Shown: one piece after another, positions 1 to 6,005 of the stretch
How the letters are laid out: the number at the start of each line of letters is the position of its first letter
Numbering within the stretch: the first letter of the stretch is position 1
Assembly (NCBI GenBank): GCA_016933315.1
Contig: JAFGBE010000114.1
Location: 1-6,005, forward strand
Source of the DNA: Candidatus Auribacterota bacterium
GTDB taxonomy: Bacteria > Auribacterota > UBA6266
DNA length: 6,005 bases
Direction: 5' to 3'
Program-made: the position numbers and the translations under genes
Notes under the pieces: model-generated
Seen by the model: only the letters and a program-made list of their open reading frames with translations
What the model was told of the DNA's origin: nothing
Databases searched by the model: none

Positions 1-638
1 CCCCCATAAAGGTTTACCAGGTTCTTGATAATTATTTCGTGATTGACGGGCATCACCGCGTTACAATCGCAAAAAATGAGCTGAAGGCGGAATTTATAGA
101 CGCAGAAGTAACAAAAGTCAACTTCGACGTGGAATTAAACCCCAAAAAGAAATACTCATACAACACTGAAACAGCGAAAAAATTCCTTATTCTCCTGGAA
201 GAAAAAACTTTTGAAGAGAAAACCCGGCTTAAAAACTCCATTTTAAAATATCCGATAAAGGTGACAGACCTTACCAGTTTCGCAAAACTTTACGAGGAAA
301 TACTCTCTTTCAAGGAATACCATAACAACGCCCAGTTTCATGATAAAGATATGATATACGCCTCTTATGAATGGTATGAAAAGATATTTGTCCCGGCGAT
401 CCATGTGATTTTTAAAGATAAGCTTCTCAAGGATTTTCCCGACAGGACATACACTGACTTATATGTCTGGTTCATGCTCCACAAATATTACCTGTCCCAG
501 CAGGCGGGGTATGATGTCGGCTTTGACTTCTCAAAACAGGATTTTCTCAAAAAATTCAAGCCGGAAAAGATTACTGACATAATACCGACGATATTCAGGG
601 ATTTTTTCAAATCATTGGCCAAAACGGTAAAGAAATGA
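1..638 (+). CDS. ParB/sulfiredoxin-fold (DGHHR) domain protein, 5' end cut by the window edge
   Basis: The reading frame is open to the left edge (first full codon at base 3), giving 211 visible residues. The GTG at 39 lies inside the domain and is not the start: the residues before it (IKVYQVLDNYFVI) are the normal strand leading into the DGHHR motif at bases 45-59. That motif, followed by an 'Ala-x-x-x-x-x-A-x-FIDAEV' run, is the hallmark of the ParB N-terminal/sulfiredoxin fold, whose members bind nucleotides or phosphate. The rest is not a ParB DNA-binding domain. It is a mostly helical region with an EWYEKIFVPAI segment (about 369-401) and FPDRTYTDLYVW (435-470), which I recognise as typical of a family of HHR-domain proteins of unknown function found in diverse bacteria. 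No signal peptide or membrane segment is seen in the visible part. It overlaps the downstream phosphoesterase gene by ATGA, so the two are probably translationally coupled. There is no sign here of a parA partner, so a chromosome-partition role is not supported. Biochemical function is unknown. Confidence 0.8.
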   Translation, partial: PIKVYQVLDNYFVIDGHHRVTIAKNELKAEFIDAEVTKVNFDVELNPKKKYSYNTETAKKFLILLEEKTFEEKTRLKNSILKYPIKVTDLTSFAKLYEEILSFKEYHNNAQFHDKDMIYASYEWYEKIFVPAIHVIFKDKLLKDFPDRTYTDLYVWFMLHKYYLSQQAGYDVGFDFSKQDFLKKFKPEKITDIIPTIFRDFFKSLAKTVKK

Positions 639-1369
639 GCATAGAAAACATCAATATTCTTGCTGTGTCGGATATCGAAAGCTCGACTTTACAGACACTT
701 TTACATGACATATCCGCAATCCGGGGCAAAATCGATCTATTAATATCATGCGGGGACCTGAGGCATGATTACCTGAGCTTTCTCGCCGATACCCTGAACC
801 TGGAACTTCTCTACGTATTCGGAAACCATGACCTTTACCAGAAAAAATCCGCGGCGCAGAATAAGACCGACTCCTACGGCATGCCGACTTTTTCCGCCAG
901 GAAAGGCTTCCCGGGAACCAACCTCAGCGGGAAGCTAATCCAATGCAGCAGATGCATAATAACGGGGTTTGAAGGTTCAAGGTGGTATAACGGACAAGGT
1001 ATACAATACCATGAAAAAGAAATGCTTTCGTCCGTAAAAAAAACAATGAAAAAGATACGCCTCAGGAAAATAATCGGCAAAATAGCCAGGCAGAAAAAAA
1101 TGCCTTTTCTCGTTGTTTCACACGCCCCCGTCCAGGGAATCCACGATCTTGATGATCAATGCCACAAGGGATTTTCCTGCTTTAAAAAGTTCATAGATAA
1201 AATACAGCCGGCATTATGGCTTCACGGGCACATACATCAGCCAAGCCTGATAAAAAACCAGATTTCCGTATATAAACACACGACTATAGTCAATGTATGC
1301 GAATACAGGTTTATCAGTATAAGCGAGGCGGGGAGAGTCAGGGTTTCGCATCAATTCCAGAAAATATAG
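635..1369 (+). CDS. calcineurin-like metallophosphoesterase with variant first metal motif
   Basis: A 244-residue cytoplasmic protein without signal peptide or membrane segment, consistent with a single metallophosphoesterase domain. Motifs in order: SDIES (D13, E15), CGDL (G40-D41), GNHD (N64-H65-D66), SHAP (H163) and HGHIH (H197-H201). These are the ligands of a two-metal centre that hydrolyses phosphomono- or diesters. The usual first motif D-x-H is D-x-E here, so one metal ligand is changed. I recall a subfamily with similarly altered first motifs, which shares the WYNGQGIQYHEKEM segment (117-130) and GIHDLDD after the SHAP motif. These two segments fit that subfamily better than general phosphatases. 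Translation starts at ATG 635 inside the stop region of the HHR-domain gene, with only a weak AGAA-type ribosome site, so coupling to the upstream gene is likely. The substrate (nucleotide, RNA or protein phosphate) cannot be told. The gene ends 3 bases from the convergent glycosidase. Confidence 0.85.
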   Translation: MSIENINILAVSDIESSTLQTLLHDISAIRGKIDLLISCGDLRHDYLSFLADTLNLELLYVFGNHDLYQKKSAAQNKTDSYGMPTFSARKGFPGTNLSGKLIQCSRCIITGFEGSRWYNGQGIQYHEKEMLSSVKKTMKKIRLRKIIGKIARQKKMPFLVVSHAPVQGIHDLDDQCHKGFSCFKKFIDKIQPALWLHGHIHQPSLIKNQISVYKHTTIVNVCEYRFISISEAGRVRVSHQFQKI

Positions 1370-1388
1370 GTTTTATTCCATAAACACC
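1369..1388 (-). terminator. possible weak terminator hairpin at the convergent gene ends
   Basis: GGTTTTAT (1369-1376) can pair with ATAAACACC (1380-1388) as an 8-bp stem with one bulged base and a 3-base loop. Read on the - strand it is followed by a T-rich run (TATATTTTCT), as expected after the glycosidase gene. The stem is AT-rich and overlaps the stop codons, so it may be accidental. On the + strand no T-run follows. Confidence 0.25.
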
Positions 1389-2968
1389 GTGGTCATATCC
1401 CCAACGCGTTTTTTGAAACTGCCTTTCGAAAATTCTGTTCCGGCCGCAAGATTTATCCAGCCTTTCTGGTTCGGCGTATTTATCTCTATGGTTACAGCGC
1501 CTTTCTCATCAGTCTTCCTGGTCCATATTCTTTCCATCCAGGTTACGGGATAAAACAAGGAAATATTCACGTCCTTATCGGCAACCGGATTATCTGATTC
1601 ATCAACAACCTTTACGGTAAGAGAAATCTTCTCTCCGGGATGAACGGATTTCCTGTCAGTACGCACGCTGACTTTCAGTGGAACCTCGGGCAATCCGGAT
1701 CTTTTTACCCACACTGTCGCCTGCCGTTTATACTCTTTATCCCCGTATGCGGTCACATTGACAGCAACAACTTCGTCTTTTATGCTGGAAGTTTCGAATC
1801 TTCCCGAAAACCAGTGCTTGCCGGATTTTTCCAATTCCAATGTCTTCCCGCAGCATACTGCGATAACCTTCTCTATATCCTCCGTAACAAACACCTCGAC
1901 AGGCATAAAATCTTTGACTATACACATATCCCGGGGCGAAATCAGCAGGGCCTGGTTATATTCTTTTAAAGCATAATATGCCGGCCGAGGACAGGCGTGA
2001 GAACCCTCCGTTTCGGGGCTTAAAGCCGCTATTCCCAGCCATTCTTCCGGATGTTTATCCTGTATCTCCGGGTTTCCGGCAACCCACCATTGGTCAAGAA
2101 AATGAAGAACACTGACTCCGCGCGCGCCTGAAGATATCAAGTCATTATAAAGTTCTATGACACCTTCCGCCTGAACCTGTTCGTCATTTCCTCCATAGGT
2201 ATATTTGAGATATTTAGCTCCGCCGTAAATTTTAGGACCGAGTATTATTCCAAATTCGGTGTTTATAAATGGCTTCCCATGCGACACAACTTCCGCAAGA
2301 TACTCGTTATAACAGCGATACCCCATACTGAAATTATTCGTCGCCGGAGAGTGGTAATATGTATTGACGCACAACACATCCCACAGGGAATTATCAAGAA
2401 AGATTATAGGGTTCCAGTAAGTCAGAGCTACGGGTTTCGAAGAATCGATTGACCTCACTGCATCTCTTATTTTCTCATAAGCATCCAGCAGCTGTCTCCT
2501 ATCTTTGTCTCTGACAAGCGTTATCCTGGGTTCATTGGCGATTACAAGATACATCAAAATATTGGGGCAACCCTTAACTTCTTCGGTCTGTTCCTTAATC
2601 TGGTCTATGATTTCCCGGAGTTCTTTGTCCCCACCAAGCAATTTATCCTGATCAAACCAGAAACCGAACATGACCATAAGCCCGTATTTCGCATATAAAT
2701 CCAGTTCCTCTTTTGACCTGGCATCCCATGTTCTTATCGTATTAAAACCTGCGGCTCTGATGAGTTTTATGTCTTCCTCAAGAAGATCCCTGTTTGTGCC
2801 GTGAGCGTCAGGCGCCGGAACTTCCCCCTGCCTGTATCCCGTGTACCCCACGGCTTTTACAAAATACTTCTCCCCGTCTACATAAATCCAGTTTCCATTA
2901 ACATCCACATCCGAAGAAAAAACGTTTAAAGCAGGCAGAAAAAATAACATGAATATCAGTTTTCTCAT
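1373..2968 (-). CDS. exported TIM-barrel glycoside hydrolase (GH2/GH5-like, clan A type) with C-terminal Ig-like domains
   Basis: A 531-residue protein beginning with a clear signal peptide: MRK, then a hydrophobic stretch (residues 4-14), with likely cleavage near S18. It is therefore secreted or periplasmic. Residues about 20-340 form a (beta/alpha)8 glycosidase: an entry strand IYVDGEKYFVKAVGY, FNTIRTWD (about 75-82), NEP with the probable acid/base Glu146, and INTEFG with the probable nucleophile Glu238. This is the two-Glu layout of retaining clan A enzymes such as GH2, GH5 and GH72. Residues about 345-420 look like a beta-sandwich. Residues about 428-520 contain an Ig-like domain with PGEKISLTVKV and DEKGAVTIEI, of the macroglobulin/Big type. 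Substrate cannot be assigned; beta-glucan, mannan or galactoside are all possible. An in-frame TTG at 2974 overlaps the pyruvate kinase stop, but ATG 2968 gives the better signal peptide start and lies 2 bases after that stop. Likely co-transcribed with pyruvate kinase. The ribosome site is weak (GGG), suggesting coupling. Confidence 0.85.
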   Translation of the reverse strand: MRKLIFMLFFLPALNVFSSDVDVNGNWIYVDGEKYFVKAVGYTGYRQGEVPAPDAHGTNRDLLEEDIKLIRAAGFNTIRTWDARSKEELDLYAKYGLMVMFGFWFDQDKLLGGDKELREIIDQIKEQTEEVKGCPNILMYLVIANEPRITLVRDKDRRQLLDAYEKIRDAVRSIDSSKPVALTYWNPIIFLDNSLWDVLCVNTYYHSPATNNFSMGYRCYNEYLAEVVSHGKPFINTEFGIILGPKIYGGAKYLKYTYGGNDEQVQAEGVIELYNDLISSGARGVSVLHFLDQWWVAGNPEIQDKHPEEWLGIAALSPETEGSHACPRPAYYALKEYNQALLISPRDMCIVKDFMPVEVFVTEDIEKVIAVCCGKTLELEKSGKHWFSGRFETSSIKDEVVAVNVTAYGDKEYKRQATVWVKRSGLPEVPLKVSVRTDRKSVHPGEKISLTVKVVDESDNPVADKDVNISLFYPVTWMERIWTRKTDEKGAVTIEINTPNQKGWINLAAGTEFSKGSFKKRVGDMTTVFME

Positions 2969-2970
2969 AT

Positions 2971-4383
2971 TCAAACCCGTATTATTTTAAGAGTGTTAGC
3001 CGAAAGATCATCGGTAGTTTCCCCTGTTATCACAACAATAACCTGGCCTTTTTTTATTATTCTTTTTGAAAGAAGGATCTTTTTCCCCTCTTTTATTATT
3101 TCACGGTAACTTTTACAATTTCCTATCTTTAAGGGGAATATTCCTTTTAACAGGCACATCCTGTTCACCGTTTTCTGCGAGGAAGAAAGGGCGATAACAT
3201 TTGTCGGAGGTTTTCTCTTGGATATATTCAGCGCTGTTTTCCCCGTTTGGGTATAGACTATTATCCAGTTCGCTGATGCTTCATCCGCAGCTTCGCACGC
3301 CGCATGCACTATAGAAAACGAAAAATCGTCTATATTATGGTCAATCTCATTCACTATACCGGGTTCATAGACGCTGTTTTCCGCTCTTCTTACAATTCTG
3401 TTCATCAGGCTTACTGCTCTGACAGGATATTTGCCGACTGAAGTCTCGCCTGAAAGCATCACCGCATCTGTCCCGTCAAATACGGCATTTTCTATGTCGC
3501 TAACCTCCGCCCGCGTAGGGACAGGCCTTTCAATCATTGATTCCATCATCTGTGTCGCCGTTATAACCGGAACACGGCCTTTGTTGGCCAGGCTTATTAT
3601 CTTTTTCTGCACGGGGGGGACATCTTCAACAGGAATCTCCACGCCCAAATCGCCTCTCGCCACCATAACCCCGTCCGAAAGGCCTATAATTTCCTCAATA
3701 CTGGAAAGCGCTTCCGGTTTCTCTATCTTGGCAATAACCGGCACGGAAACTTTATGAGCCGCCATAAATCTTTTTATTTTCCTGATATCATCGGGAGAGC
3801 GGACGAACGAATAACCTATATAATCTATTCCAAGCTTCGACGCCGTCAGAAGATCCTTCTTATCCTTTGAAGTAAGCGAAGGCGAGCTTATTTTTACCCC
3901 GGGCAGGTTAATGCCTTTATGGTTTTTTATTTCACCCCCGTTCAACACCCTGCATTTTACTTCCCTGCCGCTTTTGCCTATTGCCCTCAATTTAATCAGG
4001 CCGTCATTTATCAGAATATTGCTGTTTTCGGCCACATCCTTTGCAAACAAAGGATATATAGTCGGTATAATCCCTTCTCTGCCTTTAACTTTTTTTGTGG
4101 TAATGGTGACTATATCCCCTTTTTTCACACTTATTGAACCTGTCTCGAAAATACCCACCCTTATCTTGGGGCCCTGAAGGTCGGCAAGTATTCCAACAGG
4201 TTCGCCGAGCGCGTCGGAGGCCTTCCTTATATTAAAGACAAGCCGCCCCGCAAATCCAGCATCCGCATGGGAAAAATTTATTCTGAAAAGGTCGACACCG
4301 GCTTTTATCATCTTCTTCATTGCCGTCACCGAGGAACAGGCAGGCCCTAAAGTCGCTATTATTTTTGTTTTAACGGGTTTCAT
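2971..4383 (-). CDS. pyk: pyruvate kinase
   Basis: This enzyme makes pyruvate and ATP from phosphoenolpyruvate and ADP, the last step of glycolysis, in the cytoplasm. The 470 residues match the usual bacterial length. Visible in order: TKIIATLGPA (6-15), the RINFSH phosphate/nucleotide site (34-39), DLQGPKIR (68-75), the B domain (about 70-165), catalytic Lys219 in AKIEK with Glu221, the metal ligand Asp245 in ARGDLG, ATQMMESMI with Thr277 (276-284), TRAEVSDIENAVFDGTDAVM (300-319) and SGETSVGKYP. The C-terminal effector domain includes YTQTGKTA. Lys73 stands where potassium-dependent enzymes have Glu (compare rabbit Glu117 and the E. coli PykA-type DLQGPKIR), which predicts activity without potassium. 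No extra C-terminal PEP-utiliser domain is present. ATG 4383 has a good Shine-Dalgarno GGGAG with a 6-base spacer. It heads a probable two-gene unit with the exported glycosidase. Confidence 0.97.
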   Translation of the reverse strand: MKPVKTKIIATLGPACSSVTAMKKMIKAGVDLFRINFSHADAGFAGRLVFNIRKASDALGEPVGILADLQGPKIRVGIFETGSISVKKGDIVTITTKKVKGREGIIPTIYPLFAKDVAENSNILINDGLIKLRAIGKSGREVKCRVLNGGEIKNHKGINLPGVKISSPSLTSKDKKDLLTASKLGIDYIGYSFVRSPDDIRKIKRFMAAHKVSVPVIAKIEKPEALSSIEEIIGLSDGVMVARGDLGVEIPVEDVPPVQKKIISLANKGRVPVITATQMMESMIERPVPTRAEVSDIENAVFDGTDAVMLSGETSVGKYPVRAVSLMNRIVRRAENSVYEPGIVNEIDHNIDDFSFSIVHAACEAADEASANWIIVYTQTGKTALNISKRKPPTNVIALSSSQKTVNRMCLLKGIFPLKIGNCKSYREIIKEGKKILLSKRIIKKGQVIVVITGETTDDLSANTLKIIRV

Positions 4384-4389
4384 AACAAA

Positions 4390-4394
4390 CTCCC
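4390..4394 (-). promoter_or_regulatory. ribosome binding site of pyruvate kinase
   Basis: GGGAG on the - strand lies 6 bases before ATG 4383, supporting that start codon. Confidence 0.7.
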
Positions 4395-4434
4395 AATTAT
4401 GCAGTTAAAAGGAATATGTTTTTATTAAAGCAAG

Positions 4435-4465
4435 ACTATAACTTTAAGATTACAACCTTAGTGAA
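4435..4465 (-). promoter_or_regulatory. weak sigma70-like promoter candidate for pyk
   Basis: TATAGT (4435-4440, 5 of 6 to the -10 consensus) is preceded by TTCACT (4460-4465, 4 of 6 to the -35 consensus) at 19 bases, which is longer than ideal. It would give a leader of about 45 bases before pyruvate kinase. This is the only gap on the - strand large enough for a promoter, but the match is weak. Confidence 0.22.
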
Positions 4466-4488
4466 GAAAAATCAAAGGATAAGATTAC
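4445..4488. repeat. 9-base direct repeat TAAGATTAC in the pyk upstream gap
   Basis: TAAGATTAC occurs at 4445-4453 and again at 4480-4488, 35 bases apart, within the 113-base gap between the PII-like gene and pyruvate kinase. One copy falls between the candidate -35 and -10 boxes. It could be an operator pair or chance in AT-rich DNA. Confidence 0.3.
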
Positions 4489-4496
4489 GCCGGTTT

Positions 4497-4802
4497 TTAT
4501 GTCATTGACTCAAGGGACCACACAAAAGCTTTGATTCCCTCTTTGCTGTGTTTTTTCCTTAATGCTTCCACGCAGCCTATAATGCTTTCGGCGGTTTCCG
4601 GAAGGCATGCGACATACACTACATTGTTTTTTCCGGGCCAGATATCGTTCCCGTGTTTTGGACCGGATAATTCGCCCCTGCCCAGGCACCCTTCTATTTT
4701 CGTATAATACACCATACAGCATTTCCGGAGGACTTCCATTATTTCCATATCCATCGCTTCATAATAAACTATCATAACCATCTTTAAATTATTCTCAGGC
4801 AT
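4497..4802 (-). CDS. PII-like (GlnB-fold) protein linked to an RND efflux permease
   Basis: A 101-residue soluble protein. It keeps the PII ferredoxin-like pattern: strand MVMIVYY (8-14), helix MEIMEVLRKC (19-28), strand YTKIEGCLGRG (33-43), a short loop with SGPKHGNDIWPGKNN (46-60), strand VVYVACL, helix AESIIGCVEALRKK (71-84) and EGIKAFVWSLE (88-98). The GxGR, SGP and WPGxN signature is that of small PII-like proteins, not GlnB/GlnK: the long T-loop with the modified Tyr is absent, and the B-loop GKIGDGK is reduced to KHSKEGIK, so nucleotide binding may differ. It is unusually rich in Met and Cys (five Cys: 28, 29, 39, 66, 77). ATG 4802 is preferred over 4817 because GAGG lies 6 bases upstream. 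It overlaps the RND permease stop by 8 bases, so coupling is likely. PII-like genes near RND or metal transporters are a known theme; a role in sensing or regulating the pump is inference. Confidence 0.72.
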   Translation of the reverse strand: MPENNLKMVMIVYYEAMDMEIMEVLRKCCMVYYTKIEGCLGRGELSGPKHGNDIWPGKNNVVYVACLPETAESIIGCVEALRKKHSKEGIKAFVWSLESMT

Positions 4803-6005
4803 TTTTGACCTCAACATTGTTTTTCTTCTTCCTCATTTCGAACAAACCATAAATGGTGGGGACAAACAGTAATGTCACGAAGGAAGAAACGCTCAATCCC
4901 CCTATCATCGTTATACCCAGGGGCCGCCACATTTCCGCTCCCTCCCCTTTGAAAAACGCCATCGGCACCATTGCTATTATAGTTGTAAATGTTGTCATTA
5001 ACACGGGACGCAACCTGTCTTTACAGCCGTCAACAATCGCATCCTTTACTGAATTGCCTCTTGCCCTCAATACATTTATATAGCTTATAAGCACAATCGC
5101 GTTATTAACAACAATGCCCATAAGCATCACAATACCTAAAAAGGAAATAACATTTAAATTAATGCCTGTCAAAACAAACGCAATGATTACGCCGGTAAAA
5201 GTAAACGGTATCGCAAACATAACTATAAACGGGTCGAAGAACGACTCGAATTGAGCGGCCATGACCATATAAACCAGAATAACCCCCAGTATAAGCAGCA
5301 CAAAAAGATCCTGGAATGCCTCTTTCTGCTCTTCCGCCTCTCCCCCGAAATTTATTGAAACACCTTCCGGTATAGCGACCTTGCTTATTTCACTCTTGAT
5401 ATCATCAACCACTTCACCCATAGAGCGATTGTATGTGTTGCACTCTACAGTCATGACCCTTTCCCTGTTTTTTCTCTCGATTTCAAGGGGCCCGTATGTT
5501 TCCCTGACCCGCGCGACATTATTAAGCCTTATTTTTTGCCCTGTATAAGGGGATACAATCACAAGATTATTGATATCTTCTATGCTTTGCCTGTACGGTT
5601 CTTCAAGCCTTACCCTTATATCATAAGTGTCGCCCTCTTCCCTGTACTTGGAGGCAATGCTCCCCTCGATATATGTTTTCAGCGTTTCCCCTATCGCGGC
5701 GGCATTCAGTCCCAGGGCCGCAGCCTTTTCTCTGTCTATCTCAATATCTATTTCAGGCCGGTTAAGCTCGCGTGAAATGCTTATGTCGGTCGCGCCTTCA
5801 ATATTCCTCATTACATCCGCTATTTTTGCGGCTATCTCCCCCGTCTTCTCAAAAGAGTTGCCGATTACTTCTACCTGGACGCTTTTGCCTCCGGAACCGG
5901 TGACGATTTTAGTCATCGGGTTGCCCAATTCGACATTAAGCTTTATAACACCGCCGATCTTTTCCACCTGCTCCCTTACAACCTGACCCATTTCCCAGAT
6001 ACTTC
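4795..6005 (-). CDS. RND-family efflux transporter permease, C-terminal part, cut by the right edge
   Basis: The frame stays open through 6005 (upstream residues SIWE precede the Met at 5991), so that Met is internal and about 60 percent of a usual RND pump of roughly 1,000 residues lies outside. Visible: the C-terminal part of the second periplasmic porter/docking region (about 5325-6005), then five membrane segments (about 4840-5316) matching TM8-TM12. Family motifs are AAQFESFFDPF after TM8, GIVMLMGIVVNNAIVLISYI in TM10, RLRPVLMTTFTTI before TM11, and GEGAEMWRPLGI before TM12. The wording is nearer to hydrophobe/amphiphile (HAE1, AcrB-like) pumps than to heavy-metal CzcA/CusA pumps, though the diagnostic TM4 region is off the window. 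The protein ends in a basic MRKKKNN tail in the cytoplasm. It works by proton-driven export of a substrate, normally with a membrane-fusion protein and an outer-membrane channel, neither of which is visible here. The PII-like gene follows directly. Confidence 0.93.
   Translation of the reverse strand, partial: SIWEMGQVVREQVEKIGGVIKLNVELGNPMTKIVTGSGGKSVQVEVIGNSFEKTGEIAAKIADVMRNIEGATDISISRELNRPEIDIEIDREKAAALGLNAAAIGETLKTYIEGSIASKYREEGDTYDIRVRLEEPYRQSIEDINNLVIVSPYTGQKIRLNNVARVRETYGPLEIERKNRERVMTVECNTYNRSMGEVVDDIKSEISKVAIPEGVSINFGGEAEEQKEAFQDLFVLLILGVILVYMVMAAQFESFFDPFIVMFAIPFTFTGVIIAFVLTGINLNVISFLGIVMLMGIVVNNAIVLISYINVLRARGNSVKDAIVDGCKDRLRPVLMTTFTTIIAMVPMAFFKGEGAEMWRPLGITMIGGLSVSSFVTLLFVPTIYGLFEMRKKKNNVEVKNA
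4809..4812 (-). promoter_or_regulatory. ribosome binding site that sets the PII-like start
   Basis: GAGG on the - strand, inside the end of the RND gene, is 6 bases before ATG 4802. The upstream in-frame ATG at 4817 and the later ATG at 4781 have no equally good site. Confidence 0.6.

Noticed and set aside
39..638. GTG at 39 as start of the first gene
   Set aside because: The frame is open to the left edge, and the residues before the GTG belong to the same ParB-like strand, so the gene begins outside the window.
1..638. Chromosome partition ParB
   Set aside because: Only the HHR-type core is shared; there is no helix-turn-helix DNA-binding region, no parA neighbour and no parS site.
1640..1976. 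Open frames on both strands within the glycosidase C-terminal region
   Set aside because: They overlap the well-supported glycosidase frame and have no domain or ribosome site support.
2969..2974. TTG 2974 as glycosidase start, overlapping the pyk stop as TTGA
   Set aside because: It adds only two residues, and ATG 2968 gives a normal signal peptide start; not excluded, but less likely.
3431..4177. Open frames on the + strand across pyruvate kinase
   Set aside because: They are antisense to a fully conserved enzyme and show low-complexity composition with no recognisable domain.
4803..4817. ATG 4817 as PII-like start
   Set aside because: It has no good ribosome site, while ATG 4802 has GAGG at 6 bases; the added residues do not belong to the PII fold.
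5536..5986. Open frames on the + strand across the RND gene
   Set aside because: They mirror the codon pattern of the RND frame and match no family.

Overview
The window looks like a piece of a bacterial chromosome, about mid-40s percent G+C by eye, with tightly packed genes and no mobile elements, CRISPR arrays, tRNA or rRNA genes. An RND efflux permease and an exported glycosidase with an N-terminal signal peptide point to a diderm (Gram-negative-type) bacterium. The sequence resembles little-studied environmental lineages more than a model organism, but it does not allow a confident taxonomic call.

The layout is two convergent gene sets that meet at about base 1370 with a 3-base gap. On the + strand is the 3' part of a gene for a ParB/sulfiredoxin-fold 'DGHHR' protein, cut by the left edge. 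It overlaps by 4 bases (ATGA) a calcineurin-like metallophosphoesterase gene. The two were probably translated together and may act in one pathway, but neither substrate can be read from the sequence.

On the - strand, read from right to left, come: the 3' part of an RND-family efflux permease (cut by the right edge); a 101-residue PII-like protein overlapping it by 8 bases; a 113-base gap with a weak promoter candidate and a 9-base direct repeat; pyruvate kinase with a good Shine-Dalgarno; and, 2 bases after its stop, a secreted TIM-barrel glycoside hydrolase with C-terminal Ig-like domains.

Functionally, the right part pairs an efflux pump with a small trimeric-type sensor protein, which may regulate the pump. 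The middle part couples the last step of glycolysis to an extracytoplasmic glycosidase, a reasonable grouping for carbohydrate use. The left part is the least understood: a conserved but uncharacterised HHR-domain protein with a metallophosphoesterase whose first metal motif is altered. The most unusual points are the RND/PII-like pair, with its Met- and Cys-rich PII-like protein, and the HHR-protein/phosphoesterase pair.
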